Of a DNA stretch of 8,693 bases, positions 1 through 6,820 are shown one piece after another (the stretch's first letter is position 1; every line of letters begins with the position of its first letter). Under the pieces are notes generated by a model. It worked only from the letters and a program-made list of their open reading frames with translations, did no database searches and was not told where the DNA came from. The stretch lies in the NCBI GenBank assembly GCA_030424955.1, contig JAUHVS010000204.1, positions 1-8,693 of the forward strand, given 5' to 3'. Source of the stretch: a bacterium (GTDB lineage: Bacteria; Myxococcota_A; Bradymonadia; UBA7976; UBA1532). The position numbers were made by a program, and so were the translations under genes.

Positions 1-435
1 GCCGATCTCCACCAGGATCTCGCCGTCGCGCTGCCGCTGCTCTAGCTGGCGGGCGTAGCCGACGATGCGCAGGTGGGCCTTCACCCGCGCGACGACCTCG
101 TCCACGTGGAACGGCTTGGCGATGTAGTCGTCAGCGCCGGCCTCGAGCGCCTGGGTCAGCACCTCGGCGCTGGCGCGGCCGGTGAGCACGATCACCTGCA
201 TCCCGCTCAGGCGGTCCTCCTGCGCCAGCGCCGCGAGCACCTGGAAGCCGTCGAGCCGCGGCATCAGCAGGTCGAGCAGCAGCACGTCGGGCGGATCGGC
301 GCGGATGGCGTCGAGGGCGGCGCGGCCGTCGGGCTGGGCGTCGGCGTGGATGCCGTGCTCGCCGAGGGCCTGCACCAACAGCGTGCGCATCAAGCGCTCG
401 TCGTCGGCCACCAGGACCCGGCGGGGGGTGTTCAC
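1..435 (-). CDS. Response regulator with N-terminal CheY-like receiver domain (partial, C-terminus off the left edge)
   Basis: The 145 codons visible encode a complete receiver domain of about 120 residues. The acidic pair D11-D12, the phosphoacceptor D55 (in LLLDLLMP), T85 (in VLTG) and K107-P108 (KPF) are all present, so it should accept phosphate from a histidine kinase. The obvious partner is the CheA-type kinase of the same operon. After the receiver, a charged Gln/Arg/Glu-rich helix (about residues 128-140, RQLEQRQRDGE) leads out of the window. This is typical of a coiled linker to a further output domain, whose nature cannot be seen. The start chosen is the GTG at 435-433, which overlaps the larC stop as GTGA, so translation is probably coupled. 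No clear Shine-Dalgarno precedes it. It is not a plain CheY unless it stops soon after the edge; a GAF, kinase or cyclase output is possible but unproven. Confidence 0.9.
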   Translation of the reverse strand, partial: MNTPRRVLVADDERLMRTLLVQALGEHGIHADAQPDGRAALDAIRADPPDVLLLDLLMPRLDGFQVLAALAQEDRLSGMQVIVLTGRASAEVLTQALEAGADDYIAKPFHVDEVVARVKAHLRIVGYARQLEQRQRDGEILVEIG

Positions 436-1814
436 GGCGCGCTGACCGGGGGGGCGAGGAAGGCGGCGATGGCGTGCTGGTAGACGGTCTTGAGGGGCAC
501 GCCAGCCGCGCGGGCCAGCGCCGCGCAGGCGTCGTGCTCGGGCGCGGCGTTGATCACCGCGCCGTCGCGCTCGGCGAGCTTCACGGGCACCGGGCCGAAG
601 GGGGTCTGCACGGTGACGTGGCGCCGGCTGAGGATCTGGCGGCTCACGGGGTAGCGGCGCACGCCGATGGCGCTGGACTCGCGCAGCAGGGTGGCCTCGA
701 TGGGGCCGGCGCGGCCGGGCCCCGCCAGGGCGCCCACCAGCAGGCCGGGCCGGTTCTTCTTCATGTGGATCGGCACGAACCAGGCGTCCAGCGCGCCGGC
801 CTCGAAGAGGCGGTCGAGCAGGTAGCCCGCGAGCTCGGGGTTGAAGTCGTCGAGGTTGGTCTCGATGACCTCACAGCGATCGGTGAGCGGCGCCGTGTGC
901 CCGAGCACCGCCCGCAGCAGGTTGGGGCGATCGGGCAGGTCGAGATCGCCCGCGCCCCAGCCGATGCGGTCGACGATCATCTCGGGGAACGGGCCCACCC
1001 CGTCGGCCCAGGCCTTGATGAAGGCGGCGCCCGTCGGGGTGACGAGCTCTTTCTGCACCGGGCACGGGGTGATGGGCAGGCCCGCCAGCAGCTCCAGGGT
1101 GGCCGGCGCGGGCAGGGGCATGCGGCCGTGGGCGCAGCGCACGAACCCCCGGCCGATGGGCGGCGGCGCGCTGATGAGGCGATCGATGCCCAACAACCAC
1201 AGGCCATAGGCGACGCCCACGATGTCGATGACGCTGTCGACGGCCGCGACCTCGTGGAAGTGCACCTGCTCGATGGGCACGCCGTGGCACTTGGCCTCGG
1301 CGGCCGCGATCAGGTCGAAGGCCTGCCGCGCCTTGGCCACGACGGGCGCGGGCAGGGCGCCGCCCTCGATGGCCGCGATGATCTCGGCGTAGTGGGTGTG
1401 CGGGTGGTCGTGATCGTGGGTGTGCGGGTGGTCGTGATCGTGGGTGTGCCCGTGATCGTGGGTGTGCCCGTGATCGTGCGGGTGGTCGTGATCGTGGGTG
1501 TGCCCGTGATCAGGGTGATGCCCGTGATCGTGGGTGTGCCCGTGATCGTGGGTGTGCCCGTGATCGGGGCCCTGGGCGTGCTCGATGATGCCGTGGGGCC
1601 CCTCGCGCTGGTCGCCCACCAGCACGTGCACGTTCACGCCCCGCACGCCCAGCTTGGTGGCCTCGCCGACCTCCAGGGACCACGGGGGCAGCGGCAGGGT
1701 CTGCAGGCCGGCCTCCAGCCGTACCGGGTCGACGCCCAGATCGATCAGGGCCCCCAGGGTCATGTCGCCGGCGATGCCCGAGAAGCAGTCCAGGTACAGG
1801 GTGCGCGCGCTCAT
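432..1814 (-). CDS. larC: LarC, nickel-inserting protein of nickel-pincer nucleotide (NPN) cofactor synthesis, with long His-rich insert
   Basis: LarC (formerly DUF111) uses CTP to insert nickel into the pincer nucleotide in the cytoplasm, the last step of making the cofactor of lactate racemase LarA and its relatives. The 460-residue protein opens with the family motif D9-C-F-S-G-I-A-G-D-M. A His/Asp/Gly/Thr/Pro tract covers residues 84-141. Family motifs follow: VHFHEVAAVDS (184-194), ETNLDDFNPE (318-327), PIHMKKNRPG (348-357), SSAIGVRR (380-387) and a C-terminal PEHDACAALA segment (425-434). In Lactobacillus plantarum larC is split and needs a programmed frameshift; here both halves are one continuous frame. 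The ATG at 1814-1812 overlaps the larB stop as ATGA. GAGG at 1822-1819 lies 4 bases upstream. It follows larB and precedes a receiver-domain gene in a chemosensory operon. The family call is firm; the final enzyme served is unknown because no LarA is in view. Confidence 0.95.
   Translation of the reverse strand: MSARTLYLDCFSGIAGDMTLGALIDLGVDPVRLEAGLQTLPLPPWSLEVGEATKLGVRGVNVHVLVGDQREGPHGIIEHAQGPDHGHTHDHGHTHDHGHHPDHGHTHDHDHPHDHGHTHDHGHTHDHDHPHTHDHDHPHTHYAEIIAAIEGGALPAPVVAKARQAFDLIAAAEAKCHGVPIEQVHFHEVAAVDSVIDIVGVAYGLWLLGIDRLISAPPPIGRGFVRCAHGRMPLPAPATLELLAGLPITPCPVQKELVTPTGAAFIKAWADGVGPFPEMIVDRIGWGAGDLDLPDRPNLLRAVLGHTAPLTDRCEVIETNLDDFNPELAGYLLDRLFEAGALDAWFVPIHMKKNRPGLLVGALAGPGRAGPIEATLLRESSAIGVRRYPVSRQILSRRHVTVQTPFGPVPVKLAERDGAVINAAPEHDACAALARAAGVPLKTVYQHAIAAFLAPPVSAP
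1392..1565 (-). repeat. In-frame tandem repeat encoding the His-rich tract of LarC
   Basis: Read on the plus strand, units of 18 or 24 bases all end in CGTGATC. The commonest is GTGGGTGTGCCCGTGATC, encoding DHGHTH on the minus strand; others add a CGGGTGGT segment encoding DHDHPH. About nine units lie head to tail. The encoded residues 84-141 hold 29 His in 58 positions, almost strictly every second residue, so the tract is very likely a metal-binding (nickel-storing) arm. The near-identical units suggest growth by slippage or unequal recombination, and copy number may vary between strains. Confidence 0.95.
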
Positions 1815-2629
1815 TCCGCCTCGATCAGGGGTCGCATCAGGGCGGCGGCATAGCCGGCGCCGAAGCCGTTGTCGATGTTGACCACGGTGATGCCCGCCGC
1901 GCAGGCGTTCAGCATGCCGAGCAGGGCGGCGATGCCCCCCAGGCTGGCGCCGTAGCCCACGCTGGTGGGCACCGCGATGACCGGGCGGGCCACCAGGCCC
2001 CCGACCACGCTGGCGAGGGCGGCCTCCATGCCGGCCACCACGATGATGACGTCGGCGGCGCGCAGGGCGTCCACGTGGGCGAGCAGGCGGTGTAGCCCCG
2101 CGACGCCCACGTCGTCGATCTGGCGCACGCTGCAGCCGCAGATCCGCGCGGTGAGGGCGGCCTCGAGGGCGACGGGGCGGTCGGTGGTGCCGGCGGTGAC
2201 CACCAGCACCTCGCCGGCGCGGCGCACCGGCGCGGGCGCGGTCTCGATGAGCAGGCAGCGGGCCTCGGCCTCATAGCGGGCCGGCAGATCGGGCAGGCGG
2301 GCCGCCACGTCGGCGGCGATCTCGGGGGTGAGGCGCGTGGCGAGCACCCGCCCGTGGGCGGCGTACAGCGTGGCCGCGATGGCGGCGATGTGCTCGGCGG
2401 TCTTGCCCTGGCCGAAGATCACCTCGGGCAGGCCGCGGCGCTCGGCGCGGCCGACGTCCACGGTGGCGAAGCCCAGCTCGGTGAAGCCGGTGCGGCGCAG
2501 ATCGGCCAGGGCGCTGTCGACGGGCTGGTCACCGGCCGCCACCCGCTGCAGCAGGGTGCGTAGCGCGGCGTCGGTGGGGCGCTCAGCGGCGGCAGGGGGC
2601 GGGGCGGTGGGGTCGGTCGCGTCGGTCAT
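1811..2629 (-). CDS. larB: LarB, nicotinate adenine dinucleotide carboxylase/hydrolase of NPN cofactor synthesis
   Basis: LarB carries out the first step of nickel-pincer cofactor synthesis: it carboxylates the pyridine ring of nicotinic acid adenine dinucleotide and hydrolyses the phosphoanhydride to give a dicarboxylated mononucleotide for LarE. The 272-residue protein has an Ala/Pro-rich N-terminus, the family segment LPEVIFGQGKT (67-77), and a PurE-like C-terminal half. That half carries VVTAGTTDRPVALEA (143-157), DDVGVAGLHRLL (172-183), VVAGMEAAL (197-205) and SVGYGASLGGIAALLGMLNA (223-242 region). The Cys in LNACAAG (C242) probably matches the active-site Cys known to form a covalent link to the pyridine ring, but I could not align it formally. 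The ATG is at 2629-2627 with only a weak ribosome site. It lies 19 bases after cheA and overlaps larC by ATGA. Length is close to the family norm of about 250 residues. Confidence 0.94.
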   Translation of the reverse strand: MTDATDPTAPPPAAAERPTDAALRTLLQRVAAGDQPVDSALADLRRTGFTELGFATVDVGRAERRGLPEVIFGQGKTAEHIAAIAATLYAAHGRVLATRLTPEIAADVAARLPDLPARYEAEARCLLIETAPAPVRRAGEVLVVTAGTTDRPVALEAALTARICGCSVRQIDDVGVAGLHRLLAHVDALRAADVIIVVAGMEAALASVVGGLVARPVIAVPTSVGYGASLGGIAALLGMLNACAAGITVVNIDNGFGAGYAAALMRPLIEAE

Positions 2630-2652
2630 CGCGGTCTCAGGCGTCCAGTCAT
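2626..2652 (-). other. Possible 8-codon bridging ORF between cheA and larB
   Basis: An ATG at 2652-2650 overlaps the cheA stop as ATGA and opens an 8-codon frame (MTGRLRPR). Its TGA at 2628-2626 in turn overlaps the larB ATG, again as ATGA. Ribosomes ending cheA could re-initiate here and be delivered to larB, which lacks a good Shine-Dalgarno of its own. The arrangement is directly visible; that it is translated is an inference, and it could be chance. Confidence 0.25.
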
Positions 2653-4967
2653 TGAGGGTCAGGCGAGGCGGGGGCTGGCCGGTCTGATGCCTGGGCGCCT
2701 GCGTGCGTGGCGTCTGTGGTCGGCGCCGGCGTCTGTGGGCCGCCCAGGGTGGTCTGGGGGAGCCGGCTGATGTCCACCACGAAGATGGGCTTGCCCACCG
2801 GATCGAGGGTGACCCCGTGCAGCCCCTGGATGCGCTCGAGCAGCGCGCCGAGGGGCTTGACCACGGCGTCCTGCTGGCCGACCACGCGGTCGACGGCGAG
2901 CACCACCTCGTCGCGGCCCATGCGCAGGATCACCGCAGGGAAGCGGGCGTCGGGCAGGGGCGCGTCCCACCCCAGCACGCTGCGCAGGCTCACGACCCGG
3001 TGGTCGTCGTGGCCGTAGCGCACGGTCATCTGGCCGTCAGGCCGGGTGATCAGGCTGTCGGGATCGAAGTTGGCCGTGCGCACCACCCGCGCCAGGGGCA
3101 GGCCGAAGGTCTGGCCGTCGGCCTCCACCAGCAGCAGCTTGCCGATGCCCGGGCTGCGGGGCAGGCGCAGGCGGAACAGCGTGCCCACCGCCGGCTCGCT
3201 GTGGATCTCGAGGGTGCCGCCCAGCTCGGTGACCTGCTCGTGCACCACGTCCATGCCCACGCCGCGGCCGGCCATGGCGCCGGCCTGCAGGCGGGTGGTG
3301 AAGCCGGGCAGGCACAAGATGAGCCGCAGGTCGCGGGCGGCGGCGCGCTCGGCCACCGCGCGCTCCATCAGGCGCTGGCTGACCACCCGCTCCACGATGG
3401 CGGCGCGGTCCACGCCCTGGCCGTCGTCGCCCAGCTCGATGATGATCTCGTCGCGCACCCGCACGCAGGCCAGGGTCAGCACCCCCGTCGCGGGCTTGTT
3501 GGCCGCCGAGCGCACCTCGGGGGCCTCGATGCCGTGCTCGATGGCGTTGCGCAGCAGGTGGGTGATGGGCGCGTCGAGGCCCTCGACGATGGCCCGGTCC
3601 ACCTGCTCGTCGGCGCCGCGGATCACCAGGGTGGCCCGCTTGCCGGCCTGCCGGGCGAGGTCGCGCACCACCCGCGGCAGCCGATCGGTGAGCACCGAGA
3701 ACGAGGTCAGCCGCGCGGTGAGCGCCTGGGTGTGGAGCTGATCGAGCAGCCGCGACAGCTCGCCCAGGCCCTCGCTCATGGCGGGCTGGGGGGCCTGCCG
3801 GTTCAAGGCCCACAGCCGCTGCGACACGATCAGCAGATCGCCCACGTGGTCGAGCAGATCGTCGATCCAGCGGGTCTTGACCCGGATGGTGCGGGCCGCG
3901 GCGCGGCGCGCGCGCACCATCGCCGACGCGGCCCCCGTCTCGCTCGGGGCCTCCAGGGGCACGGTCACCCGGTCGGGCACGGGCCCGCTGGGGGGGCCCC
4001 CGACGCTGGCCAGCGGGGGCGGCGCGAGGCTGGCCCGCTCCGGGCGCGCGGCGGGGATGGGGATCGTGGACAGGGTGTCCTCGATGAGCAGCTCCACGCT
4101 CTCGCCGGGCTCGAAGGCCGACTCGAAGTCGAAGTCCAGGTCATCCAGGGCGTCGAGCAGATCGGGATCCCCCACCAGCTGCAGCGCGTCGGCGGCCTCG
4201 GGCTGCACCGTCGGCGCCCGCACCTCCACGCGATCCCAGTCGGGCATCAGGCGGATGAAGGCCTCGACCTTGTCGGCGGGGTGCGGGCTGCGCAGCAGCA
4301 CCGTGAGCGGCCCCGCCAGGGTCCCGGCTCGCAGGTGGTCGATGGGGGGGTTCGACCAGCGGACCTCGCCCAGGGCCTCCAGCTTGCGCACCAGCAAGAA
4401 GCCGCGCAGGCCCGGATCGGCGGTGTCGGCGACGAGGCCCACCACCACCTGCAGATCGCCTGGCCCGATGGCGGGGGCGGCGATGGCGGGGGCCGTGCTC
4501 AGCGCGCTGCGGGGTGGGTGGCTCAGGCTCGGGGGGCGGGCGCTGATGCTGGGCGGGCGGGGGACGGGCTGGCCCGAGGGCGCGCGGCCCAGCAGCTGGT
4601 GGATGCGCTCGCTCAGCCGCTCGGCGGTGTGGTCGAGCTGGAGCGGGGCGTCGGCCTCGACGTCGCTGAGCCACTGGGTCATGCGATCCACCCCGCCCAG
4701 CAGGGTGTCGACCGTGGTGGGATCCAGCGCGTGCTGGCCCTTGCGCACCGAGTCCATCAGATCCTCGAGCTGGTGGGACAGCTCGAAGAGCGGCTGGTAG
4801 CCCATGGTGCCGCTCATGCCCTTGATGCTGTGGAACAGCCGGAACACGGTGTCGATGTGCTCGCGCTGGGTGGGATCGGCCTCCAGCGCCACCAGCAGGC
4901 GCCCCAGCGTCTCGAGGTTCTCCTGGGTCTCGCTGATGAACAGGTGCTTGTACTTCGACAGATCCAC
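2649..4967 (-). CDS. cheA: CheA-type chemosensory histidine kinase
   Basis: This 772-residue cytoplasmic kinase would phosphorylate itself under control of the receptor and CheW, then pass phosphate to a receiver. Domains in order: an HPt domain (1-105) with the phosphorylated His at H46 in FHSIKGMSGTMGY; a Pro-rich linker; a P2-like receiver-docking domain (170-250); a second acidic then Pro-rich linker (255-355); the dimerisation helices (360-440); the HATPase domain; and a C-terminal CheW-like P5 domain (605-740) with a disordered tail. The ATPase boxes are intact: N box HLLRNAIEHGIE (470-481), G1 DDGQGVD (514-520), the GFTT box (555-558) and GRGVGMDVV (568-576). The start is a GTG at 4967-4965, one base after the cheW stop, with GAGG at 4980-4977. 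An ATG is not used, but the HPt domain begins directly at this GTG. Its neighbours are cheW upstream and larB downstream. Kinase activity is predicted with high confidence; the output is not known. Confidence 0.96.
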   Translation of the reverse strand: MDLSKYKHLFISETQENLETLGRLLVALEADPTQREHIDTVFRLFHSIKGMSGTMGYQPLFELSHQLEDLMDSVRKGQHALDPTTVDTLLGGVDRMTQWLSDVEADAPLQLDHTAERLSERIHQLLGRAPSGQPVPRPPSISARPPSLSHPPRSALSTAPAIAAPAIGPGDLQVVVGLVADTADPGLRGFLLVRKLEALGEVRWSNPPIDHLRAGTLAGPLTVLLRSPHPADKVEAFIRLMPDWDRVEVRAPTVQPEAADALQLVGDPDLLDALDDLDFDFESAFEPGESVELLIEDTLSTIPIPAARPERASLAPPPLASVGGPPSGPVPDRVTVPLEAPSETGAASAMVRARRAAARTIRVKTRWIDDLLDHVGDLLIVSQRLWALNRQAPQPAMSEGLGELSRLLDQLHTQALTARLTSFSVLTDRLPRVVRDLARQAGKRATLVIRGADEQVDRAIVEGLDAPITHLLRNAIEHGIEAPEVRSAANKPATGVLTLACVRVRDEIIIELGDDGQGVDRAAIVERVVSQRLMERAVAERAAARDLRLILCLPGFTTRLQAGAMAGRGVGMDVVHEQVTELGGTLEIHSEPAVGTLFRLRLPRSPGIGKLLLVEADGQTFGLPLARVVRTANFDPDSLITRPDGQMTVRYGHDDHRVVSLRSVLGWDAPLPDARFPAVILRMGRDEVVLAVDRVVGQQDAVVKPLGALLERIQGLHGVTLDPVGKPIFVVDISRLPQTTLGGPQTPAPTTDATHAGAQASDRPAPASPDPQ

Positions 4968-4968
4968 G

Positions 4969-5430
4969 TCAGATCGCCTCGGCCACGGCCTGGGTGAGGG
5001 CGGCCACGTCCATCAGGTGGAAGTCGTAGGTGGGCGTCGACAGGCTGGCGCGCACCCAGTCCGAGGCCCGCACGAACAGGCGCACGTCGCTCACCCGGCT
5101 GGTCTGCCGCGCGTCCTCGACGGCCACCGAGCGGGCGATGAGGGCCAGGGTCTGGTCGGGCAGGGTGAGCAGCACCGCGACGGTGGGCGTGCAGTCGCCC
5201 TCGATGGCCAGGAAGCCGGCGGCGTCCAGCAGCGTCACGACGCGGCCGTGGCGGTACACCGCGCCGGTCACCCAGGGGGGCGCCCAGGGCACCCGGGACG
5301 CGCGGGCGATGGGGAAGACCTCGACCACGTCGGCGACGTCGAAGCCCAGGTGCACGGGGCCCACGTCGGCCACGAGGTACTGGCCCGGCTCGGCGTCGGG
5401 GCCCAGGAGCCCGTCGAGGGAGGCGGTCAC
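4969..5430 (-). CDS. cheW: CheW-like coupling protein (divergent)
   Basis: The 153-residue soluble protein has a single CheW fold and would link the receptor tip to the CheA P5 domain. Strands are recognisable: QYLVADVGPVHLGFDVADVVEVFPI (the split segment 17-41), the turn before VTGAVYRHGRVVTLLDA (54-70), then AVLLTLPDQTLALIARSVAVED (85-106). The last helix region, YDFHLMDVAALTQAV (135-149), resembles the usual CheW C-terminus. At the key turn the usual Arg-Gly followed by iPViDL is here H61-G62 followed by VVTLLDA, so the receptor/kinase interface is altered. The start is the GTG at 5430-5428, overlapping the receptor stop as GTGA. Position between receptor and cheA supports the call as strongly as the sequence does. 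It is probably dedicated to this system. Confidence 0.87.
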   Translation of the reverse strand: MTASLDGLLGPDAEPGQYLVADVGPVHLGFDVADVVEVFPIARASRVPWAPPWVTGAVYRHGRVVTLLDAAGFLAIEGDCTPTVAVLLTLPDQTLALIARSVAVEDARQTSRVSDVRLFVRASDWVRASLSTPTYDFHLMDVAALTQAVAEAI

Positions 5431-6734
5431 AGCCTGAAGTGTCCGGCGGCCTGCTGGAGCGTGGCGGCGAGCTCGCTCAGCCGGGCGGCCTGGTCGCGCA
5501 GGGCCAGGGTGTGCTGCCGCTGCACCGACGAGGCCTGCTCGGCGGAGCGGCTCGCCTCGGCGATGCGGGTCGCGCCTTGGCGCACGCCGTCGGCCACCTG
5601 CACCACCTCGTCGGCCAGCTCGAGCTGGCGCCCGGTCAGGCTCGACAGCGCCTCGACCTTGTCGCTCTCGCGGCGGGCGGCGAGCACGATGCGGTCGAGG
5701 GTGGCCAGGATCTCGTCGAGGCGCGCGCGGCCCTCGCCCAGCTCGTCGCTGGAGGCGCGCATGGTGACCACCACGGTGCGGGTCTCGCGGTCGATGCGCT
5801 CGACGATCTCGCGGATGCGGGCGGCGCGCTGGCCCGAGGAGTCGGCCAGGCGGCGGATCTCATCGGCCACCACCGCGAAGCCCTGGCCTGCCTCGCCGGC
5901 GCGGGCAGCCTCGATGCTCGCGTTCACGCTCAGCAGGTGGGTCTGCTGCGCCACCGACGAGATGGCCTCGACGATCTCGTGAATCTCAGCGGTGGACTGC
6001 GAGAGGCTCACCACCGCCACCGAGGCGTCGTCCACCCGCTCGAACACGCTGTGCAGCCGGCCGATGACCTGGCGGGTGGACTCGGAGCCGGCGGTGGCCG
6101 CCTCGCGGGTGTCGCGGGTGCTACGGGCGGCGTCCCCGGCGATGTCGGCGGCGCCGCGCAGATCCTCCGCCATGCGGGCGATGATCTGCCGCTGGCGCTC
6201 AGCCTGGCCGGTCTGCTGCTCGGTGCGCTCGGTGATGCGCCCGAGCTGATCGAGCACGCCCTGGGCCTGCTCGCCCACGGCCTGGGTGGTGCTCACGAGG
6301 GCCACCGACGCGTGGCCCAGCTCGCCCGCGCTGCCTTGGATGCGCTCCACGAGATCGCGCAGATCGTCCAGCAGGGCGGCGGTGGCGTGGGCGATCAGCT
6401 CCAGCTCGTCGGGCCACTCGCTCGTCCGTACGGGCAGCCGCTCGCGCAGATCGCCGCGGCCCACGGCGCGGGCGGCGCGGGTGACGCCGCCCAGCGGGCC
6501 GATGAGCCAGCGCGACGCCCACCAGGCGGCGATGAGGATCGGCACCACCACCGCGAGGGCCAGCCACGAGGGGTTCTGGGTGTTGGCGTAGAAGTCGCTC
6601 TGGGTGAGCACCAGCACCGCCACCAGCGTCACCAGCACGGTCGCCAGGTTGGACAGCGCGATCTTGGTCGAGAGGCTGAGCCGCACGTCGGGGATCTCGA
6701 CCCCGGGGCGCGGCGGTTCGGGCGGCGCGTTCAT
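5427..6734 (-). CDS. Methyl-accepting chemotaxis-type receptor (MCP) with minimal periplasmic loop
   Basis: The 435-residue inner-membrane receptor has a short cytoplasmic N-terminus (1-24), TM1 at about 25-44, an outside loop of only some 12 residues (SDFYANTQNPSW), TM2 at about 57-78, a HAMP domain at about 79-131 and a long coiled-coil hairpin to the C-terminus. The hairpin tip is clear: VAQQTHLLSVNASIEAARAG followed by EAGQGFAVVADEIRRLA (261-297). It matches the family except for His where Asn is usual after QT. No periplasmic or PAS ligand-binding domain exists, and there is no C-terminal CheR-tethering pentapeptide. The ATG at 6734 is fixed by an in-frame TAG at 6746-6744, four codons upstream, with no start between. 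No Shine-Dalgarno is seen. It is the first gene of the operon and couples to cheW through GTGA. The family call is certain; the stimulus is unknown. Confidence 0.96.
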   Translation of the reverse strand: MNAPPEPPRPGVEIPDVRLSLSTKIALSNLATVLVTLVAVLVLTQSDFYANTQNPSWLALAVVVPILIAAWWASRWLIGPLGGVTRAARAVGRGDLRERLPVRTSEWPDELELIAHATAALLDDLRDLVERIQGSAGELGHASVALVSTTQAVGEQAQGVLDQLGRITERTEQQTGQAERQRQIIARMAEDLRGAADIAGDAARSTRDTREAATAGSESTRQVIGRLHSVFERVDDASVAVVSLSQSTAEIHEIVEAISSVAQQTHLLSVNASIEAARAGEAGQGFAVVADEIRRLADSSGQRAARIREIVERIDRETRTVVVTMRASSDELGEGRARLDEILATLDRIVLAARRESDKVEALSSLTGRQLELADEVVQVADGVRQGATRIAEASRSAEQASSVQRQHTLALRDQAARLSELAATLQQAAGHFRL

Positions 6735-6740
6735 GGGCCG

Positions 6741-6746
6741 ATTCTA
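6741..6746 (-). promoter_or_regulatory. -10-like element, probable leaderless promoter of the receptor operon
   Basis: On the minus strand TAGAAT (5 of 6 match to TATAAT) occupies exactly -12 to -7 relative to the A of the receptor ATG, where it would sit if transcription began at the start codon itself. No Shine-Dalgarno is present, which fits a leaderless message. A recognisable -35 at 16-18 bases upstream is lacking, so the call is moderate. Confidence 0.45.
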
Positions 6747-6782
6747 GGGCAGGGGGCGCAGCAGCGCATGCTTTCTCACGGA

Positions 6783-6802
6783 CAGGCCGTGGGCGCGGCC
6801 TG
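6783..6802. repeat. Perfect inverted repeat upstream of the receptor operon
   Basis: CAGGCCG and CGGCCTG form a perfect 7-base dyad around a 6-base centre. It lies about 37 bases upstream of the receptor -10-like element and about 20 bases upstream of the rho -35, so it could be an operator for either promoter or simply a GC-rich hairpin. Confidence 0.35.
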
Positions 6803-6820
6803 CGGAGGCGCGCGGCGGGC

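Noticed and set aside
1392..1565. CRISPR-like array
   Set aside because: The repeats are contiguous 18/24-base coding units in frame with LarC, without unique spacers.
474..1853. 459-codon plus-strand frame opposite larC
   Set aside because: Antisense to LarC; its Val/Ile repeat is only the reverse reading of the His-rich repeat.
2703..4997. 764-codon open frame on the plus strand opposite cheA
   Set aside because: It is antisense to a clear CheA and has a low-complexity His/Gly/Ala/Gln-rich translation with no family motif. Long antisense frames are expected at this GC content.
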